NCBI RefSeq assembly: GCF_023715785.1
Contig: NZ_JAMBOX010000001.1
Span: forward strand, 496,001 to 560,000
DNA: 64,000 nucleotides
Source: Neobacillus niacini
GTDB lineage: Bacteria > Bacillota > Bacilli > Bacillales > Cytobacillaceae
Direction: 5' to 3'
In this document: piece by piece, positions 34,951-42,658 of the stretch
Position numbering within the stretch: position 1 is the first letter of the stretch
Layout: every line of letters starts with the position of its first letter
Notes under the pieces: model-generated
Told to the model about the DNA's origin: nothing
Database searches by the model: none
What the model saw: only the letters and a program-made list of their open reading frames with translations
Made by a program: the position numbers and the translations under genes

Positions 34951-35928
34951 ATGAAGGCGATAACGGTAAAACAACCCGGCGGTGCAGAACAATTACAAGT
35001 TGGGGAACATGAAAAACCAATCCCAAAGGACGGGGAATTATTAATTAAAGTAAAGGCAGCAGCTGTTAATCGGACAGATATCGTTACGAGGAAAAGCAGC
35101 TCGAGTTATTTGACCAATCCGATTTTAGGTGTCGAAGTGGCTGGAATTGTTGAAAAAGCGGGCGCAGGTGCTAAAACAGCAGTGGGCACGCGTGTTATGG
35201 GACTTGTGAATGGCGGAGGTTATGCGGAATACGTCTCGATGCCGGATGACAGAGCGATGGTGATTCCAGAAAACCTTTCATTTGAAGAAGCCGCTGCGAT
35301 TCCTGAAGTATTTTTGACTGCTTATCAAACGTTATTTTGGATTGGCCAATTACGTGCGGGAGAAACCGTGTTGATTCATGCTGGCGGCAGTGGTGTCGGA
35401 ACAGCAGCGATTCAGCTTGCCAAACAAATCGGACAAGCGAATGTCATTACAACAGCCGGATCCAAAGAGAAATTAGAGTTTTGCCGGTCATTAGGTGCAG
35501 ATGTTTGTATAAACTATAAAGAACAAAATTTTGACGAGGAAGTATTAATGGCTACCAAAAATCAAGGGGTCGATTTGATTCTTGATTTCATTGGTGCATC
35601 CTACTGGAACAAAAATCTTGCCAGTATAAAAGTAGATGGACGATGGGTGTTAATCGGGATTTTAGGTGGGGCAGCAATAGAAAAATTCAATTTAATGGAT
35701 GTCATGTCAAAACGGATCCAGCTGACTGGAACGCTGCTCACTCCAAGAAGCGATGAATACAAGACAGCACTCACAACTGATTTTTCCTCTAAAGCCATGG
35801 AGCTTTTTCGCACGAACAAGCTTCGTCCCATTGTTGATCATGTATTTCTTCTTGATGATGTCCAACAAGCACATGAACATATGGAGAGCAATAAAAATAT
35901 CGGAAAGATTATTTTAAAGGTAGATTAA
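34951..35928 (+). CDS. Zinc-independent quinone oxidoreductase (MDR family, PIG3-like)
   Basis: 325 residues. AAAGGGGG precedes the ATG. The MDR fold is complete: N-terminal catalytic half with VNRTDIVTRKSSSSYLTNP and GVEVAGIVEKAG, then the NADPH-binding motif LIHAGGSGVGTAAIQLAK and a C-terminal QAHEHMESNKNIGKIIL. The Cys/His ligands of zinc alcohol dehydrogenases are absent, so it is the quinone-oxidoreductase type, reducing quinones or enones with NADPH in the cytoplasm. It appears to be transcribed alone. A second family member lies at 53.7-54.6 kb. Confidence 0.92.
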   Translation: MKAITVKQPGGAEQLQVGEHEKPIPKDGELLIKVKAAAVNRTDIVTRKSSSSYLTNPILGVEVAGIVEKAGAGAKTAVGTRVMGLVNGGGYAEYVSMPDDRAMVIPENLSFEEAAAIPEVFLTAYQTLFWIGQLRAGETVLIHAGGSGVGTAAIQLAKQIGQANVITTAGSKEKLEFCRSLGADVCINYKEQNFDEEVLMATKNQGVDLILDFIGASYWNKNLASIKVDGRWVLIGILGGAAIEKFNLMDVMSKRIQLTGTLLTPRSDEYKTALTTDFSSKAMELFRTNKLRPIVDHVFLLDDVQQAHEHMESNKNIGKIILKVD

Positions 35929-36029
35929 CAGCTAATCATTTGCTTAATGGGGGCGGTTTGAATCTTCGCTGACACGAAGTTTGCAAACTGGTTTCGTCTT
36001 CTCCATATTGATTTGCAGGTATGAGAATT

Positions 36030-36225
36030 CATAGGCGGAGAATTTCCGGCTAATGTATATAGGGGGAGCTTAAGAAGCGGATTTAAGCGGAGATATTCCG
36101 GTTAATGGCTCAAAATATGGCAAAATCCGTGGATTTAAAGCAATTAATCGGAAAAACTCCCCTTATTTTTAAGGAAATATGGGTATTTCCCAATTTAGCC
36201 GGAATTTTTCCGTTTATTTTTCATA
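36030..36225. repeat. Intergenic repeat of family R2
   Basis: The block contains AGGCGGAGAATTTCCGGC, AAGCGGAGATATTCCGGTTA and, at 36173-36193, GGAAATATGGGTATTTCCC, itself an imperfect palindrome. Its right half is an inverted copy of 46053-46125, and it resembles 26012-26152. Confidence 0.75.
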
Positions 36226-36235
36226 CACGGTGAAA

Positions 36236-36370
36236 TCAACATATAAGCACCAGCTTCATTGCCATAGTCCCTCCGGCACTGACTGCCTCAGATAATGGAA
36301 TCCCCATATTAAAAGCAATTGGGACAAAGAGATAACCCAATAGTGGCTGGAAAGAAATGCTGAACAATAA
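36236..36370 (-). pseudogene. Relic of a NupC-like concentrative nucleoside transporter
   Basis: The minus-strand translation reads [20 protein letters not shown], then [16 protein letters not shown]. This matches the conserved NupC block around LGYxFxPxAFxxGxPxxEA and GxxxxxKLVLNEF of CNT nucleoside transporters. No start, no upstream transporter sequence and no NEFVAY continuation are present, since a stop follows soon after KLVL. It is a short remnant about 45 codons long, in an intergenic region between an R2 repeat and a small gene. Confidence 0.65.
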
Positions 36371-36396
36371 CTGGTATAAGGGGGATGAATTTAGTG

Positions 36397-36696
36397 ATGA
36401 ATACCGTAAAAGCGAAATTGAAAATCGCACTTGAGGATTGGGAAATGATGAAGAAAGCTTCTGAGGATGACAGTGAAGAATGTGCAGAACGGTTCGAGAG
36501 GCACTTTTATGAATTCATTGATGAATTAAAGATCTGGTATCTGCATTTGGAACAACCGCCAACCACTATAGAAGAGGCCGAAGATCTAATCGAAGTAAGA
36601 GAAATCATGGAACTCCTCCCTTCCCCGCTTGAGCTCAACTTTTTAACAGAACTAGAACTCATTATCGAGGGTGAGGAGCGAGTCCAGTATGATTAA
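36397..36696 (+). CDS. Small acidic helical protein of unknown function
   Basis: About 99 residues from ATG 36397; ATG 36385 lies too close to the AAGGGGG signal, and GTG 36394 is also possible. The product is strongly acidic and almost wholly helical, with Trp-rich positions ([37 protein letters not shown]). There is no signal peptide or known motif. It may be a small regulatory or antitoxin-like protein, but no partner gene is adjacent. It is a real gene by its signal and composition; function is unknown. Confidence 0.65.
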   Translation: MNTVKAKLKIALEDWEMMKKASEDDSEECAERFERHFYEFIDELKIWYLHLEQPPTTIEEAEDLIEVREIMELLPSPLELNFLTELELIIEGEERVQYD

Positions 36697-36727
36697 TCGC
36701 AGCTCAGGATATTCCGGGTAACTATTC

Positions 36728-36770
36728 TCCTAAAATTTGTCAATTAACCAAACGCATCTCTAGTTTTCCA
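36728..36770. repeat. Partial R1 repeat
   Basis: CCTAAAATTTGTCAATTAAC followed by CAAACGCATCTCTAGTTTTCC matches the 5' half of the R1 copies at 5134 and 25831. Confidence 0.6.
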
Positions 36771-36864
36771 TAAAATGTAGACAATTCATTATATGAAAAT
36801 AGTAAAATAACGTAGTTATGCAGCATAAAGACAGTCGCAAACGACGAGCAAAAGGTGTGAACGT

Positions 36865-37341
36865 ATGAGGTTAATGATGTATTGTAAGACAATCTATTCG
36901 GATCGCCCGCTCCCTTTGCCACCGGGCTTTTCCATTCGGACATTTCGACCAGGCGATGAAACGACCTGGGCAAAAATTGAAACACTAGCTGGGGAGTTTG
37001 CAACCGTAACGGAAGCTTTACAACGCTTCCACAGTGAGTTTCACGGATATGAATCCGACCTTCAGCAACGTTGTTTTTTTCTTCAAAATCCTGAGGGAGA
37101 GGCGATAGGGACCATTATGGCCTGGTACGGGGAGTATCAGGGCCGCAAAATCGGACGAATTCACTGGGTGGGAATTGTCCCGGATTATCAAGGGAAAAAG
37201 CTAGCAAAACCGTTATTAACCTATGCCTTAGCTGAGATGAGCAAGTACCATCAAGAAGGTTATCTAACCACACAAAAAGATAATGAGAGAGCCATTCGTC
37301 TATATGAGGCATACGGATTTTATCCCATTGAAACCGCCTGA
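36865..37341 (+). CDS. GNAT family N-acetyltransferase
   Basis: 158 residues. AAAGGTGTG precedes the ATG. The GNAT elements are RTFRPGDETTWAKIE at the N-terminus, GTIMAWYGEYQG and IHWVGIVPDYQGKKLAKPLL (motif A, acetyl-CoA pyrophosphate loop Q-G-K-x-L-A), then TTQKDNERAIRLYEAYGF (motif B). It should acetylate an amine with acetyl-CoA. The target is unknown. It lies between R1 repeats, next to the mannosylglycerate locus but in the opposite direction to manA. Confidence 0.9.
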   Translation: MRLMMYCKTIYSDRPLPLPPGFSIRTFRPGDETTWAKIETLAGEFATVTEALQRFHSEFHGYESDLQQRCFFLQNPEGEAIGTIMAWYGEYQGRKIGRIHWVGIVPDYQGKKLAKPLLTYALAEMSKYHQEGYLTTQKDNERAIRLYEAYGFYPIETA

Positions 37342-37409
37342 GCAAGGTGGATTCAATGGGTTTTACCTTATAATGGATCTACAACCCGAACATTTCCTAC
37401 AAGAACTGC

Positions 37410-37476
37410 CGCCTCTTACCCTAACCAAACGTATGTCTAGTATCTGCCCGAAACCCTACTCACCCCTGGATTCACA
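37410..37476. repeat. Partial R1 repeat
   Basis: CCTAACCAAACGTATGTCTA continues with TCTGCCCGAAACCCTACTC, matching the middle of the copy at 25831-25965. Confidence 0.6.
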
Positions 37477-37477
37477 T

Positions 37478-37514
37478 AAAAAAGCGCAAGGACCTTTATT
37501 CAGACCCTTACGCT
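37478..37514 (-). terminator. Terminator of the glycerate kinase-manA operon
   Basis: AGCGCAAGGACC (37483-37494) pairs with GACCCTTACGCT (37503-37514) using some G-U pairs; T run on the minus strand. Confidence 0.8.
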
Positions 37515-37523
37515 CTTTGGTGA

Positions 37524-38468
37524 TTACGTATGCGACACGATTAATTCACAATCCCCGTCTAGGTTAAACTCCCCAAAGCCGACAGGGATAATCAGGTGCG
37601 TACCTTTCGTCAAGTCATACTGTTTTCCCACATGAAGCAGCCTGCCATTCCCCCCAATGACACTTAATAGCAAATACTGGTCAGCAAATGAAAAAGTCGC
37701 CTGACCCTTGATCTCCCACTTATAAACCGTAAAGAACTGCGACTCCACAAAGGTGGTAACCACTGCATTTTCCCGTTCCTCCACCCCTGGCTCGCTCACA
37801 GAATCCTGATGCGGAACCGTTGTAACATCAATCGCCTTCTCCAAGTGCAACTCACGCAAGTTCCCTCCAGCATCGCGGCGGTCATAATCGTAGACACGGT
37901 AGGTGGTGTCCGAGCTTTGCTGGGTTTCCAATACGAGCGTGCCTTCACACAACGCATGAATCGTCCCACTTGGGACAAAGAAGAAGTCGCCCGGTTTGAT
38001 TTTCACCCGGCGCAGTAAGTCGTTCCAGTTCCCCGCCTCGATTTGTGCTACTAGCTCTTCCCTCGAATCCGCATTATGCCCAAAAATCAGATCAGCATCT
38101 TCTTTACAATCGATAATATACCAGCACTCGGTTTTGCCCAATTCCCCATTTTCATGTACCTGGGCATAAGCATCATCGGGATGGACCTGAACCGACAAAT
38201 CCATATTCGCGTCCAAAATCTTCGTCAATAACGGAAATACCGCTTCTTTGGGATGCCCAAACAATTCCGGATGCTCCTGCCACAGCTGGTCTAGCGTCAT
38301 CCCGGTATACTCGCCGTTTTCAATCTCAGAAGGACCATTTGGATGGGCAGATATTGCCCAGCACTCACCGGTATGCTCATTTGGTATCTGATATCCAAAT
38401 TCCCTTTCTAAGGCCGTTCCTCCCCAGATTCTCTCTTTAAAAACTGGTTTTAAAAATAATGGTTGCAA
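37524..38468 (-). CDS. manA: Class I mannose-6-phosphate isomerase
   Basis: About 314 residues. A TTG start at 38468 lies eight bases after GGAGG and yields the family N-terminus MQPLFLKPVFKERIWGGTAL; the upstream TTG at 38483 sits inside the signal. Zinc-site elements are visible: VQVHPDDAYAQVHE, GKTECWYII and SGTIHALCEG. It interconverts mannose-6-phosphate and fructose-6-phosphate in the cytoplasm. It follows the glycerate kinase gene by about 60 bases on the same strand. It would handle the mannose-6-phosphate released by the divergent PTS/mannosidase pair. Confidence 0.95.
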   Translation of the reverse strand: MQPLFLKPVFKERIWGGTALEREFGYQIPNEHTGECWAISAHPNGPSEIENGEYTGMTLDQLWQEHPELFGHPKEAVFPLLTKILDANMDLSVQVHPDDAYAQVHENGELGKTECWYIIDCKEDADLIFGHNADSREELVAQIEAGNWNDLLRRVKIKPGDFFFVPSGTIHALCEGTLVLETQQSSDTTYRVYDYDRRDAGGNLRELHLEKAIDVTTVPHQDSVSEPGVEERENAVVTTFVESQFFTVYKWEIKGQATFSFADQYLLLSVIGGNGRLLHVGKQYDLTKGTHLIIPVGFGEFNLDGDCELIVSHT

Positions 38469-38528
38469 AATGAATACCTCCAACGGATTTTTAACATTTC
38501 CCTTAACTATTCCTGTCTTAGAATAAGA

Positions 38529-39686
38529 TTATTTTCCGCTAAATCCTTGAACCAACCCCAAAACTCTTCCTAGCTGCTCCGCGGTTCTTCGCAAATTCTC
38601 CCTGGCCACCTTCGGGTTCATCGCTACATCCAAATCCACCGGGCCGCCGACCACAGTAAAATATGCCGCGATTCCCGACTCATACAAGGCAGGATTCCCT
38701 TCGGATACATCGCCCGCCAAGGCAATCACAGGAATCCCGTGTTTCTTTGCCATTTGGGCAATCCCTGCCGGAGCCTTCCCCATCGAAGTTTGTCCGTCAA
38801 GCTTGCCCTCACCCGTGATGACGAGATGGACACCGTTAAGCTTCTCCTCTAAACGGGCCAGCCCTAGGATCAACTCAACGCCCGACTCTAACTCTGCCTG
38901 CAAGAACCCGGCAAATGCTGCTCCCAATCCGCCAGCTGCACCAGCACCCGAAATCCCCTGCAAATCGATGCCGAACTGCTCCAGCACGACATCCGCAAAC
39001 CGCCGAAGGCCTTGATCCAATTCTTCCACCACTTCAGGAGTTGCTCCTTTTTGCGGTCCATAAATATAAGCTGCCCCGTTTGTACCATATAACGGATTAT
39101 GGACGTCACAGGCCACCCGTAACCTTGTTGCCCTCACCTTTTCTGGAACGGAACCAGCGTTAACCTTGTTAATATTCTTAAGCTCAGCCCCGCCAAATCC
39201 AACAGCAAGACCTTCCTGATTGAAAAATTGGAACCCTAACGCCTGAAGCATTCCAACACCTGCATCGTTGGTCGCACTTCCGCCAAGTCCAATAATGACT
39301 TCCTTGCATCCGTTGTCAATCGCATCCAAAATCAACTCGCCAACGCCATATGATGTAGTATAAAGAGGATTCCGCTGCTCCACACTTACTAACGGGAGGC
39401 CGCATGCTTCGGCAACCTCAACCACAGCCGCCGTTCCGCCGCCTAAAATTCCGTATCTCCCCTTAACCGCCTTACCAAGCGGACCGGTAATCACTTTTTC
39501 TACAAACCTGCCGCCCGTAGCATAGACTAACGCCTCGACGGTTCCCTCACCGCCATCCGCAACGGGTACCGTCTCAACAACAAAATCCATGCCGGTGCGG
39601 CCAAAACCTTCGGCTATGGATTGATTCGCTTCCATTGACGAAAGGCTTCCCTTCAACGAATCCATTGCCACTAATACTTTCAACAC
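38529..39686 (-). CDS. Glycerate kinase, type I (GarK/GlxK family)
   Basis: 385 residues. A GTG start follows GGAGGG; TTG one codon later is possible. The family signatures are AMDSLKGSLSSMEA at the start, VPVADGGEGTVEAL, IIGLGGSATNDAGVGMLQAL and a C-terminal GEGKLDGQTSMGKAPAGIA. It phosphorylates D-glycerate to 2- or 3-phosphoglycerate, depending on subfamily. It is the first gene of a two-gene operon with manA and is divergent from the RpiR regulator. In this context it would use glycerate freed from mannosylglycerate. Confidence 0.95.
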   Translation of the reverse strand: MLKVLVAMDSLKGSLSSMEANQSIAEGFGRTGMDFVVETVPVADGGEGTVEALVYATGGRFVEKVITGPLGKAVKGRYGILGGGTAAVVEVAEACGLPLVSVEQRNPLYTTSYGVGELILDAIDNGCKEVIIGLGGSATNDAGVGMLQALGFQFFNQEGLAVGFGGAELKNINKVNAGSVPEKVRATRLRVACDVHNPLYGTNGAAYIYGPQKGATPEVVEELDQGLRRFADVVLEQFGIDLQGISGAGAAGGLGAAFAGFLQAELESGVELILGLARLEEKLNGVHLVITGEGKLDGQTSMGKAPAGIAQMAKKHGIPVIALAGDVSEGNPALYESGIAAYFTVVGGPVDLDVAMNPKVARENLRRTAEQLGRVLGLVQGFSGK

Positions 39687-39767
39687 ATGAATCCCTCCTG
39701 ATTTCCTTGATGAAAATCGTCAACTCTCTGCTATAATAAAAGGACTGAATATTCCGGGGTGAATACA

Positions 39768-40496
39768 ATGCGATTTGAAGATCGCTTACAAAAATTTGAA
39801 TATAAGTTAAATGACACAGATGACCAAATTATCGAATATATCCTGCAAAACAAGCAGGATTTCGTCCGCCAATCCATTCAAAGTCTGGCGGCCCATTTAT
39901 ATACAGTCCCGAATACCATCACCAGACTATCCAAAAAGCTAGGTTACGATGGTTTTTCCCATCTTAAAAATAGTATTAAAGAAGAACTAGAATCGGCTAT
40001 TATCGCAGAAGAGGACAGTTCCTACCATTATATCCAACGCACATTTGAACTGATTGACAAGAACCGGATCGAAACCGCCGCTAAAATGATTCACGAAGCC
40101 AAGCGCACACTGTTATTTGGCGTCGGAGACATGGCGATATTCTGCGACCTGTTGGTTCGCAACTTACGTGTCGTTGGAAAAAAAGCTGAATTCTCCATCC
40201 ATCGCCATGAAGTCATTCATATAGTAAATGAAATGAATCATCATGATGTTTTGGTGTTAATGAGCCTGTCAGGGGAAACACCACAAATTCTTGAGATCGC
40301 CAATATTGCCAGCCAAAGGGGGATTCCGATTATATCGCTGACGCACTTTAATCGGAATTCATTACAAGAAACAGCCTCAGTCAATCTTTACTGCTTTGCC
40401 CCTAAAAAAGAAAAAAACGGCTACAACATCACCGACAGAACACCCGTGATGATTGTTCTGCAACTATTATCTCAATATTATTGGGATCATTTTTAA
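39768..40496 (+). CDS. MurR/RpiR family transcriptional regulator
   Basis: About 242 residues. ATG at 39768 follows GGGGTG; the GTG at 39759 overlaps that signal. The N-terminal HTH is the RpiR type (FVRQSIQSLAAHLYTVPNTI, then RLSKKLGYDGFSHLKNSIKE). The SIS domain spans about 105-240, with LLFGVGDMAIFCDLLVRNLR and LVLMSLSGETPQILEIA. SIS-domain regulators bind phosphosugars, here possibly a phosphorylated mannosylglycerate or mannose-6-phosphate. It lies between the manA operon and the PTS genes and probably controls both. Confidence 0.92.
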   Translation: MRFEDRLQKFEYKLNDTDDQIIEYILQNKQDFVRQSIQSLAAHLYTVPNTITRLSKKLGYDGFSHLKNSIKEELESAIIAEEDSSYHYIQRTFELIDKNRIETAAKMIHEAKRTLLFGVGDMAIFCDLLVRNLRVVGKKAEFSIHRHEVIHIVNEMNHHDVLVLMSLSGETPQILEIANIASQRGIPIISLTHFNRNSLQETASVNLYCFAPKKEKNGYNITDRTPVMIVLQLLSQYYWDHF

Positions 40497-40499
40497 AAT

Positions 40500-40515
40500 T
40501 GTGTAAAAATACACA
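40500..40515. promoter_or_regulatory. Palindrome TGTGTAAAAATACACA, candidate RpiR operator
   Basis: A perfect inverted repeat TGTGTA-AAAA-TACACA overlaps the end of the regulator gene. The half TGTGTAAAAATA recurs at 40541-40552. They lie upstream of the terminator and the PTS gene. Confidence 0.45.
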
Positions 40516-40547
40516 TGTATCCGCTTAATTGAATTCTATCTGTGTAA

Positions 40548-40580
40548 AAATAAGAAGAATCGCTCTTCTTATTTTTTTTT
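40548..40580 (+). terminator. Intrinsic terminator between regulator and PTS gene
   Basis: AAATAAGAAGA (40548-40558) pairs with TCTTCTTATTT (40564-40574), followed by a long T run. As no clear promoter is visible between it and the PTS start, it may act as an attenuator as well as the regulator's terminator. Confidence 0.85.
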
Positions 40581-40600
40581 TGATAGGATAAAGACATCAA

Positions 40601-40615
40601 ATGAAAACACTTTCA
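40601..40615 (+). promoter_or_regulatory. Possible catabolite-responsive element (cre)
   Basis: ATGAAAACACTTTCA fits the CcpA cre consensus WTGNAANCGNWWNCA except for A instead of G in the central CG. It precedes the PTS gene by 25 bases, where CcpA binding would block expression. Confidence 0.4.
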
Positions 40616-40639
40616 GCAATGATAGAGGAGGGAAACACG

Positions 40640-42586
40640 ATGCAATTACAAGCACTTACCTCACCAAGCCTGATTAGTACTGGAAAGACCTTTCAATCAA
40701 AGAAAGAGGCGATTCAGTACCTAGTGAAACAGCTCGGTGAAGCGGGCAAACTGCATTCCGAACAAGATTTTTACCAAGCGGTTTTAGATAGAGAAAAACT
40801 GTCTCCGACAGGCTTTGAAGGCGGACTGGCGATACCGCACGGAAAGTCAGTAACCGTTAAGGAGGCGGCCTTCGCCATTGCCACCCTGCAAAAACCGTTA
40901 ACTGATTGGGAGAGTATCGACCCCAACAATCAAGTTCAACTCATTATTTTATTGGCAATTCCAGAGACAGAAGCGGGGTCAACCCATCTTGCTTTACTTT
41001 CGGAATTCGTCAAGAGATTGTCAAACGACGCCTATAAAAACAGGCTGCTGAACGCAAAAACGAATTCAGAGTTATTCCAGCAGCTGGACAATACGGAAGC
41101 CCCGACTGAAACCAAAACAGTGAAAAAATCAAACAAAACCGTATTAGCGATCACCGCTTGTCCAGCCGGAATTGCTCATACCTATATGGCCGCTGAAGCA
41201 TTAGTCAAAGCCGGAAATGAACTTGGCGTGGATGTCTTTGTGGAAAAGCAAGGCGCTAACGGGATTGAGGACCGTCATACCACTGCTCTTTTGAACAAAG
41301 CAGATGTTGTTATTTTCGCCAATGATGTGGCCATCAAGGACGAGGATCGATTCGCTCACTTGCCCAAAGTGAAAACATCGGTGGCGGCGCCGCTCAGAAA
41401 CGCTGCAGGCCTCCTTCAACAAGCATTGGAAAAGGCGGAAACGACGCCAAAGAAAAAATACAACCCGTCGCAAGTGGCTGACTCTTCCTCTAATGAGGGC
41501 GGAGAGAAATCATTTAAAACGGAAATTAAGGACTCCATCTTAACAGGTATTTCTTATATTATCCCGGTTATTGTGGCCGGCGGAATGACATTGGCTGCGG
41601 CCGTGTTAATCTCCCAAGCCTTTGACCTGCAAGAGGTTTATGCACAAGAAGGCTCATGGTTATGGCTATTAAGGCAACTTGGCGGCGGGCTCCTTGGACA
41701 ATTGATGGTGCCAATCTTAGCCGCCTATATGGCCTACTCCATCGCAGATAAGCCGGCGCTTGGACCAGGTTTCGCTGCCGGTGTCGCCGCCAACCTAATT
41801 GGTTCCGGATTCCTCGGCGGGATGCTGGGCGGTTTCTTAGCCGGTTTCTTCTTAAAGTTTTTAAAGAAAAAAATCCAGCCAAAAGGCACATTTGCTGGGT
41901 TCATCAGCTTCTGGCTGTACCCGGTTGTCGGAACACTTGTCGTTGGCTCCATCATGTTATTTGTCATTGGAAAGCCCCTTGCTTGGATCAACCAAGGGTT
42001 AATCGATTGGCTCGGCAGTCTGTCCGGTGCAAATGCACTTATCCTAGGAGCGATTCTTGGCGCCATGGTATCCTTTGACCTCGGCGGTCCGGTAAACAAG
42101 GCGGCCTATACCTTCTGTATCGGTGCAATGGCCAGCGGAAACTTCATTCCTTACGCAGCATTTGCTTCCGTAAAAATGGTTTCAGCCTTTGGAGTAACAG
42201 GCGCAACCATCATCGGGAAAAAGTACTTTACAAAACAAGAACAGGAAATCGGGAAACAGACATGGCTGCTTGGTTTGGCCGGAATCACGGAGGGAGCCAT
42301 CCCATTCATGATTAACGACCCGCTGCGGGTAATCCCGTCCTTAATTGCCGGTTCTGCTGTAACAGGTGCCATTGTTGCCTACTTTAACATTGGTCTGAAC
42401 GTTCCAGGCGCAGGGATTTTCTCGCTCGCCCTTCTACAAGGCCAGCAAATGCTGCTTGCCGCCACTATTTGGTTAGGTGCCGCATTGCTTGGGGCTGCCA
42501 TTTCGATGCTGCTATTAATTGTCACTCGAAAAAACAAGCTTAAAAAAGAACAGAATCAGATTGCCGCGACACAAGAAGCGGCTTAA
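40640..42586 (+). CDS. PTS fructose-family transporter EIIABC, probable mannosylglycerate permease
   Basis: About 648 residues. ATG at 40640 follows GAGGAGGG. The EIIA domain (about 1-150) has the phosphorylated His67 in GLAIPHGKS. The EIIB domain (about 165-265) has the active Cys174 in ITACPAGIAHTYMAAEAL. EIIC (from about 300) is a polytopic membrane domain of the fructose family, with ISYIIPVIVAGGMTLAAAVL. The order A-B-C matches E. coli MngA (HrsA) and FruA. With a GH38 mannosidase directly downstream and glycerate kinase and manA divergent, mannosylglycerate is the best substrate guess; fructose or mannose remain alternatives. Confidence 0.93.
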   Translation: MQLQALTSPSLISTGKTFQSKKEAIQYLVKQLGEAGKLHSEQDFYQAVLDREKLSPTGFEGGLAIPHGKSVTVKEAAFAIATLQKPLTDWESIDPNNQVQLIILLAIPETEAGSTHLALLSEFVKRLSNDAYKNRLLNAKTNSELFQQLDNTEAPTETKTVKKSNKTVLAITACPAGIAHTYMAAEALVKAGNELGVDVFVEKQGANGIEDRHTTALLNKADVVIFANDVAIKDEDRFAHLPKVKTSVAAPLRNAAGLLQQALEKAETTPKKKYNPSQVADSSSNEGGEKSFKTEIKDSILTGISYIIPVIVAGGMTLAAAVLISQAFDLQEVYAQEGSWLWLLRQLGGGLLGQLMVPILAAYMAYSIADKPALGPGFAAGVAANLIGSGFLGGMLGGFLAGFFLKFLKKKIQPKGTFAGFISFWLYPVVGTLVVGSIMLFVIGKPLAWINQGLIDWLGSLSGANALILGAILGAMVSFDLGGPVNKAAYTFCIGAMASGNFIPYAAFASVKMVSAFGVTGATIIGKKYFTKQEQEIGKQTWLLGLAGITEGAIPFMINDPLRVIPSLIAGSAVTGAIVAYFNIGLNVPGAGIFSLALLQGQQMLLAATIWLGAALLGAAISMLLLIVTRKNKLKKEQNQIAATQEAA

Positions 42587-42608
42587 GAAATAGATAACAA
42601 AAAATAAT

Positions 42609-42640
42609 ATGGTACCTAGCGAACAACTCCTAGGTACCAT
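42609..42640. other. Perfect hairpin between PTS and mannosidase genes
   Basis: ATGGTACCTAG (42609-42619) pairs with CTAGGTACCAT (42630-42640) around a 10-base loop. There is no T run, so it is more likely an mRNA processing or stabilising element than a terminator. Confidence 0.6.
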
Positions 42641-42658
42641 AAATATTTGGAGGACATC

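Noticed and set aside
41734..42099. Long antisense frames inside the PTS gene (and similar ones in the thiolase and mannosidase genes)
   Set aside because: They are mirror images of codon bias in well-supported genes and have no start signals.
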